Of a stretch of 64,000 bases of DNA, positions 11,582 through 24,014 are shown piece after piece. Made by a program: the position numbers and the translations under genes. This stretch comes from Enoplolaimus lenunculus (taxonomy: Eukaryota; Nematoda; Enoplea; Enoplida; Thoracostomopsidae), in contig JASANG010002596.1 in NCBI GenBank assembly GCA_030248215.1, positions 1 to 64,000 on the forward strand, read 5' to 3'. The notes under the pieces are model-generated. The model did not search any database, was not told the origin of the DNA, and saw only the letters and a list, made by a program, of their open reading frames with translations. Position 1 is the first letter of the stretch, and every line of letters begins with the position of its first letter.

Positions 11582-11971
11582 CAGGGTGCGTCCGGATATC
11601 CGGCTGTGGCAAAAATCAACATCCGGATCTGGTACTTTAACTTGCTGGATTTTACTTTTAAAAAACTTCATAAAATTTATACCATCATTCGTATTTATAC
11701 TAAATACCAAATATTGTAACAGGACGCAACGCTACAAAACATAAAATAGCATAATAGGAACGTTGTTAAAGTGTTAGAAATGCATCGGCGTGAAATGTTA
11801 AATTTTTATCACGTTAACACTTCGGATAACTTAAGCCATGGAAGGAAGAATCGTAAGCTACGTTTTGATATTTGAATGTAATCTACTATTGGATTTGAAT
11901 TCATTATCCGACTCGGACCGGATATTAAATTATCCGACCCCGGCAGTTTTGTGGTATCCGGTGGCTCCCTG
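11582..11971 (+). mobile_element. hAT-type MITE, TATCCGG subfamily
   Basis: Left end 'cagggtgcgtccggatatcc', right end 'gtatccggtggctccctg'. Flanking octamers ggtttttc and gcttttta agree at 6 of 8. The GGATATCCGG motif replaces the CCGGAATTCCGG motif of the sister subfamily. Non-coding. Confidence 0.7.
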
Positions 11972-12018
11972 GCTTTTTATCATGCTTAGGCTTACATTTT
12001 GGTTTGCTATGTGTGAAG

Positions 12019-12401
12019 CAGGTTGCAAACTGAATTACAATTTACCGGAACCGGAATTTAGAAAATTACCGGAAACGGAACCGGAACCGCAAAATAAAAA
12101 TACATGCGACCGAAAAATTCTTTTTAATTTTTGTTTTTGCTTTGCAAACTAAGAAAAATAAATTAATCAGTTTGCAAACTGACTTTAAATTACATTATAT
12201 ACAAGTATTAAATTCAATTCCCAAAAACTTTTAATTGCAATTTTAAAACTGCAATAATTAAAGGGGAAATTAAACGATTGTTTTTATCCTCATTTTTTAG
12301 TAAAATATCTTAATTTAATACTGGAAATTTTAATTCCGGTAAAAATTTGCCGAAACCGGAAGGTCAAAAAATGCTGGAACCGGAATTCCGGTTGTTCCCT
12401 G
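12019..12401 (+). mobile_element. hAT-type MITE, CCGGAA family
   Basis: Left end 'caggttgc' (diverged), right end 'gaattccggttgttccctg'. Flanking octamers gtgtgaag and gtgcgaag match at 7 of 8. It lies only about 48 bases after the 11582-11971 element. Non-coding. Confidence 0.78.
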
Positions 12402-13166
12402 GTGCGAAGGCATTTGATATGCGAAAGATTTAGTCAGGTTACAATCATCGAGCGCGGGATAAGTTTCTACACAATTTATCGACCGTTTTAGATATACAAA
12501 TACATTTCGCAAAACGTTGTGTACTAAAATATTTGCTGTAGACTAACGTCTTTGGTTTTTGATAGCTCTGGTTTTGCTTACGATCTCAAACGATTTAGGA
12601 AACTCGCTTAAGTGGCTTAGCTTGTGTGACAAAGCTGTTTGATGTAAAATGGCAAAGCCTGATGTGCTGTATATTTAGTTGATCATGATTGGATCATGTT
12701 GTTTATACAAGAGCGTGCAACTTTGTATATTTTGAGTGCAGAAACTGTCCAGCCCGCGTTGTGTTTTTGGCATCCTCCACAAAGTTTATGAGGCGTTAGA
12801 AGCGACTCACCCGAAAAGCAGGGAGAAGTCGTGCTAAAACGCAACGCGCAGCGATGTTGTTCCATGAACTTGCGAAGCACATCGTCCGTTGTTGGTTGAA
12901 TTTAGTCATTGCTGTATATAAATATTTTCGATTGATTATCTATTTAAAGCGACTGCTACTGGTTGTTGTAGGTTTTGGTATAGAACAGGCATCATTCGTT
13001 ATTTTGTATCCAGACTACAGTTGTATCTGGGTCCGCGCTCGGGATCTATTTTTCAACGTTGCGACTCTTAATCATGGTTGTGTTTCAAATGTAATTCAAC
13101 GACGAACTGCGGAAAACTTACCCTACGGACTGGTTGGACTACGTTTCATTTCTTTTTAATGTGATC

Positions 13167-16100
13167 ATGTTTCCGTCGTTAACATATGTTTTATCACTGG
13201 GAGCTGTGCTTTTATGCATTGGTACTGCTTATTCTGCGTTCAGTTCGTCAGACATTCCAAAGTTACTGGTGATTGCGTTTGATGGCTTACGAGTTGACTC
13301 TGTTACACAGGTTGGTCGATTTTTATAATCGCTCGTCGAATACGATTGAAATTAAGACGTATTAGCTGTAGTACTCGCGTCTGAGAATACTGATCTTATT
13401 TCTTTTAAGTTATTAACTTATTAGTGAGCTCTAAGACAATATTATTTAAGTAATGTCACGTTTTTTAGGCTGATGTGGTCTGAAACATATCTTGAAGATA
13501 GTTTTCGTAAAAAGTGTGGGTTAACATAAATGAGGTTTATACAATTAGTAATTGGTTGAAATTAAGGATTTGTTTATACTAGTACATTTAGTTCAGTACT
13601 GATCATTTTTTGCACGGCTGAATATCCGGCTCCGGCAACAAATCGACATCTGACTCCGGTTTCTACATTGCCCGATATTTATTGCTCGATCAGAATGTGC
13701 AACATAACTTTACATTAAACTATTGTTGCGAGAAAAATCACGTTTAGCAGTGACGTTTGTTGAAAACGTCGGAATTAAGACCATCAAGAAACGTAATTCA
13801 TACTAAAATCCGTAAAGGAAGTAAACAGAAATAATTTTAGCAAATAAGTAATAATTTAGCGTGACGTTTTGTACAACTGACTTGGATGTATTTTGCTACA
13901 GGAATTAATGCCAAATCTGTATCGATTTAGTCAGGAAGGAGCGTTCGCGACACGTGGTATGAAAACTGTTTTTCCGACTAGTACAGCGTCAAGTTTCTAT
14001 TCTTTGAGTACAGGTACATATGTTAGCCAAATCGTCGCCAGACATATATGTAGTATACTCATGATGCATTTCACCATCTTATTGTTAATGGAGATAATCT
14101 GACTGTCCCATGGCTCTGTGTGATACGTGATCCACCATGTCAATGTTTACTTAGTACAAAAATGAACAATAATTGAGCACAATCACTTTTGATTAGAGTT
14201 GTCCGGGGCCGCAATTTTTACCGCGGCCGTGGTCAGGACTGGCACCACCAGGGGCCAATGAGTATTCTGTAAGACAGCACGTACCTATTTGGTTTTGTCA
14301 AAGTACATTACTGTTTATCGCCAGACTAACAATTTTTGTTGAAAAATGAACTATTGAGTCTCGAATCAAAGTTGTCTATGATATACTGTATCGTAAAAAA
14401 TGAATACAACTACCTACAATCTTTCTAAACTTTTTGCATAATCGAAACGCCAGATTCTTAGCCAACTTTTCAAGACGCGCCAAGTTGTGTAAATATTGCA
14501 TTCAAACCATGGTTCGTGAACCTGGGCCGGGGACAGGCCTCGGGATATCTCTTTTGGTTTTCTAGCATTTATAAATTGCGGTCTAGCCGTGTAAATTTAG
14601 TAAGTAATACATCATGGTCTGAAATCGTGCATAAACCAGAAATTTTCAAAGGTCAACTTCCTGATTCGTCAGGAGCACCTATAATTGAAAATATATCCTG
14701 GATTTAACTGACAAATTACACTATACAGGAAGTCGCCGCGTCATGTTAAAATTTTGTTTTCATGCGAGTTTGGTCAGCACGCACGCATTGCCACACGTCG
14801 CCGTTTGTCACTTTGTACGGCGCCGAAATCAGGTATTCGGCTTCGCACGGTACAGCAAAGTATAACGCAACCCTTAAGATGGCGCTATACGTGTCGTACA
14901 GCATCGACTGGCGCCTGAAGCAAAAATTTTTTATTTACAAATTGATATGTTTTGCCAAGAGGCGAAACACGTGCGCTGCGGTACAGTGGGCACCGAACGG
15001 CGGCTGGACGACGTTAACATAATAATCAAAAAGTATAAACGGTGTTGTTTGGATTATTGGTTGCTCTAAATCAGTTATTAGAAGCAATAAAGTAAACTTT
15101 GCAAAATTTTGCAAAATATCACCTTGTACGTTTTTTGTGTTGCAGGATTGTACACAAAGTATCACGGGATAGTCGGCAATATGTTTCGTGATCACGCAAA
15201 TAATAATATAAAGTATGATTATTGGAATTTTGGCAACGATACGGCAGTTAGTGATCAGTCGCTTGATGAACATTGGTATGTTTTTATTTTTGATTTAGTA
15301 TATTGAAATGATGTATGTATTGTATATGGATGTCTGAAGTGAACACTGCAGTTTCATGCAAAAATCGTGTATATCTGTCCATTTTTGGCAATTTTTTACT
15401 TTTATACAATTTCTAGACCACGGAAATGTGTAGAATCTGATGGTAATGTTCGTAGTGTTCCCGTGTGTCCAACCGAAAAAGCATGTATGTCCAAAGCAGC
15501 TTGTAGTGTAAAAACGTGTATGTACGGTCATATTCGGCAATGTTGAGTATATACACGATTTTTACTGAGAAGTTTCGCGATAAACCGTGCATGTCCGTTG
15601 GGTCAAAAATTGACCATTTAAAACCGTGTTCGTAGTACATAATTTTGAACATACACGCTTGTGTATGGCACATACAGACCGAGCAAAAACCGTGTATGTC
15701 GTGAAGTGATATTGATATTAACGGTACCGTTCTCCCAGGTACATGCTTACGCAAAAGGTACCTAAAATTAGAAGTTTAATGTATTTAGCAGGCATGCTGA
15801 TACTCACGAAAAGTGCAGATTATTAGCGGTGCGGATTAATCGGCACGCCCCTACTCACGTCTCGGGAAAATTTGTGACTGCACATCGTAACGGTGCAACC
15901 GGGGTAAAAAATACCGGAGCCGGAGGTCAACAAAGTTTGCCGGAGCCGCAGCCGGAAGTGAAACCGGAGGTGAGGCGAGATTCGGTAAAACCCGGACCCG
16001 GAATTTTTAAGAATACAAACCCGGACCCGGATTTAAGTTTATTGACTTAAGCTAAGGCTAGGGCCAAACATTTTTACAGGTTCCTGGACCTCGAAGCAAT

Positions 16101-19100
16101 CATTTGCCAAGCAATCTTTGATTTAGACGAAAGACACTAAACTTAAATAAAATGTCGAATTGACGTAAAATCAGGCATGTCATGTCTCTGCGTCCCGACC
16201 ATTCCATCCATTCGTATATAGCATTCGTAATCGTAACCCAAGTATATCTACGTAAATTATTCATTACTCAAAGGTGAAGACTGTTGACCAACTTTTTCGT
16301 TCTGCCTCTTGCTTTTACATACGAGATACGATAGTTATCGTAAGAGAAATGTTGAGAGTGTTTTATTTCTAATGTATTTCACACTATTAGCGTTGGTTGT
16401 GCAACTATCTGACAAATTCTTTAACCTATTTAATTTAGGTGCGATACCGTTACTATTCAGAATGTGTGCGCGGAATGTTAAAATCATTAAACTAATTTAA
16501 TTTCAGGTATTTTGTCCGGGTATTTTTGTAATACCAGGACCTGGACCTGGAATGATTTGTTGTGAAAACCCGGACCCGGACCCGGATCCGGATTTTTTCT
16601 GCGAAAATACCCGGAATACCCAGACCCGGACCCGCATGCAACTCTAGTAATGTGTTGCTAAATTGTTCGGTTTTACGCTTATTTTTACGAAATCTCGATC
16701 GTAATTCTTTCTTCAGAATTGCTCCAAATGTTAAAGCGAAACGCACCATACAGATAAAATTTCTATCACAATGCACAATTTCACTACCGAAATTGCCGGA
16801 ACCTCCGGCAAAAATTTTACCGGAGCCGGAGGTCGATTTTCTGCCGGAGCCGGATGCAGGGCTCCAGTTGTACTCTGATACATAAGAATTGATTCCAGAG
16901 TTTTGGGGCTTGTCAAGAAAGAAGATCGCTCCAAATTCCCAGAAAGCGTTAATACCGTTTTCAGCTACTTGGCGTTTACAAAATTGTGCACTTTAAATCA
17001 TGGAAACCAGTGCAATAAAATTTAAAATAAATAAGTGAATTTTCAGATTGGCCTGGTCCAGTCCACATCACTAACAGTAATGACATTTCGCAGTTTAATC
17101 TAGGAACCTTGTTTATAGTTTTATCGATCGCGTGTTTTATGCCTGTATTTGGTTAATTCGCGCTGAATTTTTGTGTACTCTGTATAGCCGCAAGTTGTGT
17201 GGCGATTACATCTAAATCCGGCTAAATTCCAATTAGCAATTTTCAGAATTTTTGCACCGTAAAATGTGAAATATATTGTCATTAATGCTAGCGCATCTCC
17301 ATTGCCGGGTTGACAGGTGATGGAAGGTGTATACGAACCAACAGTGGCGAGCTGAAGAAATTTTGCGATGTAAATAATTAGTCGGAAGCGCACACGGATT
17401 TTTTTACAAAACAGCTGAAAAAGATCGAATGATGGAAATTGAAATTAAACGCTCTACGTGTTCGGCACAATTTATAATTTGTGAACTTAAAAAGATTTCC
17501 TAAACACACTTTAAATTGTGTGAAATTTCGATACTCAGCAGTTTTTCTTCAACACCGAAAAATCCTGAATCTAACACTGTCGTTTTCCGGCATTATTTTG
17601 TTGGTTTGCGTCCAATAAAATGCTGAATTTGTTCGTTTTTGATTATTAAGCAGAAACTGAAAAGTCAAACTCAGCGCCAAATCAACGTATGCCCGTCCTC
17701 ATTACAAGTGCCAGAATCAGCCCGCCGCAAAATTTATGTGTGTCAATATCTCAACGAACATACACGGTTTTGCTCACCAAAATAGACTGAAAACATGGGC
17801 AGACACGGTTTGTAATGAAAATTCACTGAGTTATTGAGTGAAACGCAAACCCTTTAGTTTTTGCATTGGACGACCTTTCATAAATAATTGTATAATCTTG
17901 ATGGGTTGTGACCATCGTATCCATTGGGTGTTCCGCAATCCGCATAAACAAAACACATAAAAGTTGTAAAAACCCAATTTACCAACTTAAACCCTCAATT
18001 TTACTCGACGTGGCAGCTGTTGATTTGTTGTTTTTAAGCTTAGTTAAAGTAAGGCACATATCAGGCCCTTAGCTTGGTTAACTCAATGGATAGTAACCCA
18101 TGAAATTGTAATATTTACATTAAATTCGTTTTTATCTAGCATTGTAGATCAGAATCGACGGCCTTTCTGAAATCGTTATTTTGATTTGAGTCATGGGTTG
18201 TCCTGATATCAGGTTCCGGAATAATATCTGGCAAAAATCCAACATCCGTATGCGGTTCTGATATCCGGTGTAAACCTACCGGTTACTGGCTATCGGCGGT
18301 TGGGGTCCCAAATATCTTAAAACTATTTTAGATGATACTAGACGTTTTGCTGCAACTGCATTTCCGGACAAATTGCATTATTTGAAATCACTAATCGTAT
18401 AATTCTGTACTACTCAACTACTGTCAACAATTCGCAAATTTAGATGCTATATCCGGTTAACATCCTGTTCGGTAAATAGTTTACTATCCGGCTCTGGTTC
18501 CGGTATCCACCAAAATCTATATCCGGTCGCACCTCTGGTTTAGGTATCTGTCGGGTATTCCGATATATTTCCTGAATGAATATGCGAATATTGAAATGCC
18601 GACGGCTGTGAATCAGATCGACGCGCAGCTTAAGCGTCGTACGGGTTGTCAGTTTTGGCCAGTTTGTGATCGTCGCTCAAGTGACTATTCTGTTAGTTAC
18701 GTCAAACGATGGAAAGACTACGGGAATTATTCGGTTTGGTGTTCGGATTTTGACGAATTGTTTAAAATGTTCAATGATGCCGATTCGCCGATTAATTTGG
18801 GTGAGATGTTGCTTTAGATTAACGTTTGACCGGCACATAGTTTTACGTGGTTTTACTTTACAAGTGGATTATAAATTTGCTGGTTGCACGCATTTCCAGT
18901 AATTTTTTTGTAAACACACAACTGTTATTTTGTTTACTTTTGGCCGTGGCACTACAATAAAGTAGTTTAAGTTTCGGCCTAACTTTTTTTGCTTAAGCTA
19001 GGCTTAAGTTAGGACATAGGTTTATCCTTACGATTAGGCTTAGGTTTTGGCTTAGACTTAGCAATATGCTTATTATAATACTTCTGTCACAGCGCTGTTC

Positions 19101-22100
19101 TGTACATTGGTCCAATCGAAAAAAAATTTTTGCAATGCAATATTGTGACAGCCGTTTAAAGGCAACCGTATTACTGTGCTAGAGACGGAATTCTAGTTCT
19201 GGTCAACTTTGCTAGTCACCTATACATCTTGCGTTGTAATGATAAGTTTCACAACTTTCAAAAGGGTTAGTCAATGTCTAAGAAATTTATACTTTCTTGA
19301 AAATACTGCTGGTTTGTAGAAACTTAGATTTGGGCAGTGTACTTGCAGGTATGTTCTATATATCGGAGCCTGATGAAACGCAACATTTTTTTGGTCTATA
19401 TTCTGAAACGGTGAGCTTCTAAAGCAATGTGTTTTGCGATGTACAATAACATATATTTTCCATCGGTCATACTTTTACGTGTAATACATTGTCATTTTAT
19501 ATATATACGTATTCCATGGACTATGGCGCTATCGCTTGTTAAAGTTGATTGTTTTAATTACTTTACATAGTTGCTTCGTTTTTTGCACATTATGTATAGT
19601 TTACTGAGTATCATAAGCATGTAGAATATCAATGTTGATGTTGGAATGTTAATTTTATACTTATAGATCAGTGCTACTTATTATTTTATACGTGATTTTT
19701 GGACTTTCGCATTATATACTGTTCTTCGACAACCTTTAAGCGTCTTAGCCTACTAAACCTAACCCTACGCCTATATATAAGCTCCAGAATATGAAAAGTC
19801 GGAACCTGCTCGGTTGAAATGCAGACAACACCTTTTTTGTTATGAAACGTGGTGGCAGCAGAAGTAAACATGCTTACTACCGTTTATATGGCTATAGTAT
19901 TGATTAGCACGGTAGTGTTTTGTTTTGTTTATGTAGTTTATTGTTATTTTGGAAGCAGTAAATTAAATTGTGGACATCTGAGGCTAATTAAAAATTCAGT
20001 GTGTATGTATCAATTTCGGTTTGTAAACATAATTCCTTGTTTTAGACGGAAGCCAGGTTGCGAGAATTGGACCGATTTTTTGAATATGTTATTTCGTTGA
20101 TCGCCAGTACAACCAAGAACAATATTCGTCACAAGTTGAATGTGGTGTTGATATCTGACCACGGTATTGGAACATGATTTTGTTAAATTAAGCTATTTTA
20201 ATTGGATAGTTAATTTTTTATTTTGAGTGATGGCTTTTTGCAATTACAGTGTTTTGCTTGGAGCGATTGCAGAGCTTTTTGAGTGATGCCTTTTAAATTA
20301 AATTTCTGAAGAACTGAAGACGACGAAATTAGCGAAGATTTAGTTTGTTCACTGTTTCGTGTTTCATCGCTTACCTTTTGTTGTTGCAAGCGAGCATATT
20401 CTCATACTTTTTTTGAACAGGTATGTTTTTGTATCTAAACCGAAACTTTGTGGTGTGTAATATGGTTTTCTGTTGGCCAGTATTTCAGTAAATATTTGTT
20501 TCAGGACATGCAGAAAACAACATATACACACAATTGATATCGATGGACGGTATTGTTTCTGAAGAAATCCAAGCTCAACTTGAACTTAGTGCTGTTTGGT
20601 CGCTAGTTCCTGTCGATAACAAAAGTATTTCAAAGTGCATTATTTTTGACTGAGTTTTTTTACTAGATTAATTGAACGAACCAGAGCTAAATTAGCATAA
20701 TTATTCGAAGTGCTGAATGAATAATGAATAAACTAGTCTCCATTTTCATTGTTTCAACGGTTAATTGTTTAATTTTGTAATAGTCTTAAATGTTAACTTT
20801 AGCAGTGAAATGCTTTATCACAGATTTGTCCAAGATTTCATGCAATAAGGAGGAACTCTGGTTTTGTCAACAAATGATTTCATGTATTATTGTTTGCAAT
20901 ATTACTGTTAACGGTATTGACTGTTTCAACTGGTTTACAACGTTAGCGATTTAATAATATTATAATTGTTTTAGAACGCGAACGCAAATTTTGGGTTGAT
21001 TTATATCAAAGGTTGAAACGCTTCGAGCCTGTCAATCATTATACAGTTTACTGGAAAAATGATGAGCGCATTCGACATTATCATTGGGTTCACCCAGACC
21101 GAGTTGGTGAAATTGTTTTGATTGCCGATTCTGGATATTATATTTTATGGAATAAAACGGTGGAGGTTAGTGTTGCAATGCGTGCAAGTAACCCTGTGTT
21201 TTGTTACGCATTTATCTTGAGTTTGCCAGTTGACTGTGGTGTAATATTCTTCTTGTCTCAGTTCCATTTTGTTAGCCTCGGTAGGTTCCAAACTGAGGCT
21301 GAAACTGAAAAAAGTGAGTAATTGATATTGCAAATTGTTTTTCACGTGTTAAAAATTCTTTTTTGACTGAAAGCCGGTTGTAAATATCTCGGTTTGCCTA
21401 ATGTTTTCGCTGTCCAACTTCAGTCTCAGTCCTGGTTTTTAACCGTGACATCAATCTCTGATATTTTACGATGTTGGAAGGGGTAACTTTTAAAAGGTTT
21501 GTAATAAAAACTTATTCATTTTGGTTATGGCGGTTTGGATACTGAAGGTTGTTGGTATCAGTGTGTTAGCGTTTACCGTTGCGTAAATTCCGGCGAATGT
21601 AGCTGTCTACAGAATGACGAAAATAAATTAGTCAATATTTTTTACTTAGGGCTATGTTTTTTCTAAACTAAACTCGTAAATTTTTGAACTTATGTTCCAA
21701 TCAACTTATTTTCAACTATTAGGTTGGGTTTTTTTCTTTTTATATGTATGATATTTTTACTAAAGTAATGCCATAGTTTTAGAGCTTTCGTTATCAATTT
21801 CCAAATATCACCAGCAGAGGAGAACATGGTTATGCGAGCGAAGACGAGAACATGAATAGTGTGTTTGTCGCAAAGGGTCCAGCGTTTAAGTCGCGATATA
21901 AGAGTAAGTATCGTTTTTTATATGTTGTTAGTTTAGTAGCAAAATTTACATTGTTAATAGGATCTGATAATCAGTGCCGCGGTTAGGATATCCGAAGCTT
22001 TCAACGCTGTGAAACGCAATATTATGATGGAGCAAGAAACGTCACGAGCCAATAGCAAACAAGCGCGAGTAACGTCATGATTAACTTGAATTGCGTCGAA

Positions 22101-23139
22101 GGCGAAAAAAATGGAAATAGCATGTCGGATAACTTGTGCCGGAGGCCAGTTCTAGGACGTAGGGGGGTGGTATCCACGGAACTGCTGCTAATATGTCTTG
22201 ATGCAGACTGCAACCAGCAGTAGTGGACAACAATTCGCCAACAATTAACGCATAGATCAGAAATGCTTGCATTTTCTTGCTTTTGGTCTATAAAATTTGA
22301 ACTTATAGATGGTAGTTAATTTGAACAGTTTTCAGACATTGGAAATGGTGTATCGTACAAAAAGTTTAGTAGAGAAACGTTTATGGCAGACATTGGCGCT
22401 CTTAGAAATTATATTCTCAAATTCTCAAGTATCACTCAATTTTTTCTGCTAGAAATTTAGCCGGCTGCTCGAAAGTTCGGGCGGGGGCAGGGACCACCTC
22501 TTTTGGTAGAAATCATGTTTTAGTTGCTGTGTTTATGCTATTTATATTTTAGTACACCAAATATTCCGAAATATTGATCTGTATCCGCTGTTTGCGCATG
22601 TTCTCAACATAACGTCAATAATGCCAGCAAACAATGGATCGCTTGAAATTGCTCATCAACTATTGGTCAATTTTTCGGGACCGGCTGAAATCCACGCGTA
22701 TTCCAGTTCTGCTGCTTTGGTGCATTCTATTGCTTATAGCACCAGCTCTGAATCAGTATTAATGGTCATTGGTTCTGTTGTTATACTGATTGTTGTAGTT
22801 GTTGGTTATTATTCCTCCGCTATCCATATGTTTTATAAGACTGATAACTCACTAGATATTCGAGATAAGTTCGCGTTAAGCTCGGGTTCTGTACAGAGCG
22901 AAAATGGCGGTAGTAACGGAGCTGACCGTGGAAGTGTTAGAACAGGTGGTAACAGCCAAATTTTGTCTCAGCGAATGATGGGGTGCGCGGATTCAAAGGT
23001 GCTTAGTAGTGCTGGTCAGAAAGTGAACAAACTGAATAGAAGGAATGATGATAAAGATGGCCGCGGACATTTGCTGATTGATATGAGCCGTGGGGTAGCG
23101 TCGGAGTTAAATGGAAATTTAGATGAAGATGAGCTTTAG
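13167..23139 (+). CDS. ENPP: ENPP-type ectonucleotide pyrophosphatase/phosphodiesterase, type I membrane (10 exons)
   Basis: Exons 13167-13310, 13902-14013, 15146-15275, 18544-18800, 19349-19410, 20046-20163, 20505-20624, 20975-21165, 21783-21903 and 22553-23139 join in frame to 613 aa. A signal peptide (about 1-23) leads into the alkaline-phosphatase-superfamily fold. Metal ligands and nucleophile of the family are visible: D39 (AFDGLR), T76 (FPTST), D223 and H227 (EPDETQH), D273 and H274 (LISDHG), H393 (GEHGY). STGLYTKYHGIVGN, SGIPIYFLNE, KGPAFK and LYPLFAHVLNI are family landmarks. One membrane helix (about 487-505) and a polar tail of about 105 residues follow, as in ENPP4/5; the somatomedin-B and nuclease-like domains of ENPP1-3 are absent. 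Expected role: hydrolysis of extracellular nucleotide or phosphodiester bonds. The oxyanion-side Asn of TFPN is Ser79 here, which may change activity. Intron 3 (3.3 kb) carries a minisatellite and nested MITEs. The exon-1 donor GTTGGT is weak. Confidence 0.93.
14856..15010 (+). mobile_element. Possible GC-rich MITE fragment in ENPP intron 2
   Basis: The stretch contains 'gtataacgcaacccttaag', matching the complement of the terminal motif TTAGGGTTGCGCTATAC of the palindromic element at 25403. GC-rich CGCC/GGCG blocks surround it. Only one end is clear, so limits are approximate. Confidence 0.4.
15320..15740. repeat. Degenerate two-way repeat of a CGTGTATGTCC motif
   Basis: Variants of 'cgtgtatgtcc' and its complement recur through about 420 bases of ENPP intron 3: 'cgtgtatatctgtcc', 'catgtatgtccaaagc', 'cgtgtatgtacggtc', 'cgtgcatgtccgttgg', 'catacacgcttgtgtatgg', 'cgtgtatgtcgtgaag'. 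The copies are unevenly spaced and in both orientations. An old fold-back element or a decayed minisatellite would both fit. Confidence 0.55.
15891..16877 (+). mobile_element. hAT-type MITE with a nested CCCGGACCCGG element (ENPP intron 3)
   Basis: The outer element begins 'cggtgcaaccgg' and ends 'ccagttgtactctg'. Its last about 230 bases closely follow the end of the element at 7109-7415 ('accgaaattgccggaacctc'). Roughly 16000-16640 is foreign to that element and is bounded by blocks of CCCGGACCCGG and its complement, so a second element appears to have landed inside the first. No clear 8-bp duplication was found for the outer copy. Confidence 0.6.
18198..18537 (+). mobile_element. hAT-type MITE abutting the ENPP exon-4 splice acceptor
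   Basis: TATCCGG-subfamily motifs run from 'gatatcaggttccgg' to the right end 'atatccggtcgcacctctg'. Exon 4 begins at 18544, so only about six bases separate the element's right end from the exon, and its tail supplies most of the sequence immediately before the acceptor AG. Left limit approximate; no convincing target duplication. Confidence 0.6.
18974..19112 (+). repeat. TTAGGC-bearing dispersed element, ENPP intron 4
   Basis: Degenerate TTAGGC/TTAGGT units ('gattaggcttaggttttgg') are followed by the recurrent tail 'aatatgcttattataatac' and 'ctgttctgtacattgg'. The same order recurs at 38955, 47160 and 53532. Confidence 0.6.
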
Positions 23140-23831
23140 ATGCCTTCTTAAAGTAGTCGAAGAAGAACATTGTGGTCGAAAGAGCATTTTGTTGAAAGAA
23201 AATGCGGCTTTAATGTTATTGGTATGTGCATGGAGGGCCTGGGTATCTGAATCCCCTTTAATATCTGGCGAAAACTCGATATCCGAATGATATCCGGCAT
23301 AATCTTACCTGATACCGGATATTTATAATTGTGGTTAATGGTTCGCACATCTCATATGTCGATTTTCAGTTTACCATTGAACGGTTTCGCCTCAACGATT
23401 GATTTGCCACCAAAGATCGGTTTCACCCTTGCGGTTCGTTTCATCGTTTCACTCTAGTTTTTATTGCGCCAGTAATTGCTTAAATGTAGTTACTATCTTT
23501 TTAACAGGAACATGCAACATATACAATGTTGGTCAAGTACTAAGCAATTTTTGGCTAGTTTCTATTTGCAATTTTGTTTGGCTTATGTTTTTACTCTGTG
23601 TTTTTTGGCGTTTACTGATGTGCTGCTCTTTTTACAGCATGTCAAATGATAATGCTAGGTATGCAAATTGTATCATCTATATTATCACAGAAGGAAATAT
23701 ATTGTTATAGGATTTCTCTAAATAATCATTACTAGCAAACGAGTTGTACGAATGTACAACTGTAGATGTGCCGATGTGGAATATTTAACAGAATTGTTCA
23801 TAAGCATCTCTAAACGTAAACTTTCGCCGCG

Positions 23832-24014
23832 TATTCATATACGTATCTTGTAGTACCAAACTCATGGTATATAGCCATTGTAGCGAAAAGATTGCATGGC
23901 TGTGTAGCTCACTGGTTAGAGCAGCGGACCGGTAATCCGTACGTCGTGGGATCGAGCCCCACCGAATCCGCCGCAAAATTTTCGTGAAGGACTCTATATG
24001 GTACTGCTTAACTT
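23832..24014 (+). repeat. tRNA-derived SINE
   Basis: Same family and order as 1017-1202: 'atacgtatcttgtagtacc', a tRNA-like block at about 23898-23970 with 'tagctcactggttagagc' and an intact B-box-like 'gggatcgagcccc', then 'ctatatggtactgctt'. This is the best-preserved B box of the three copies. Confidence 0.78.

Larger units (their letters stand above)
5327..13166. other. Repeat-filled interval between DNAJB11 and ENPP
   Basis: No host gene is recognisable in these 7.8 kb. The contents are the hAT remnant at 5911, hAT MITEs at 7109, 8983, 11582 and 12019, fold-back MITEs at 7982 and 8542, and a tandem SINE pair at 10914. There is also a degenerate element near 10140-10345 with 'ggtaaggtcc' repeats (related to 46680-46940), and a small inverted repeat near 10642-10732 ('gggcatccaacggatatcc' against 'ggatatccgatgccc'). 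Sequence 12400-13166 is otherwise plain and should include the ENPP promoter and 5' leader. Confidence 0.6.

Noticed and set aside
19849-20100. 83-codon frame with a hydrophobic start as a separate membrane protein
   Set aside because: It overlaps ENPP exon 6 in another frame; the exon-6 frame carries the conserved LISDHG metal site.
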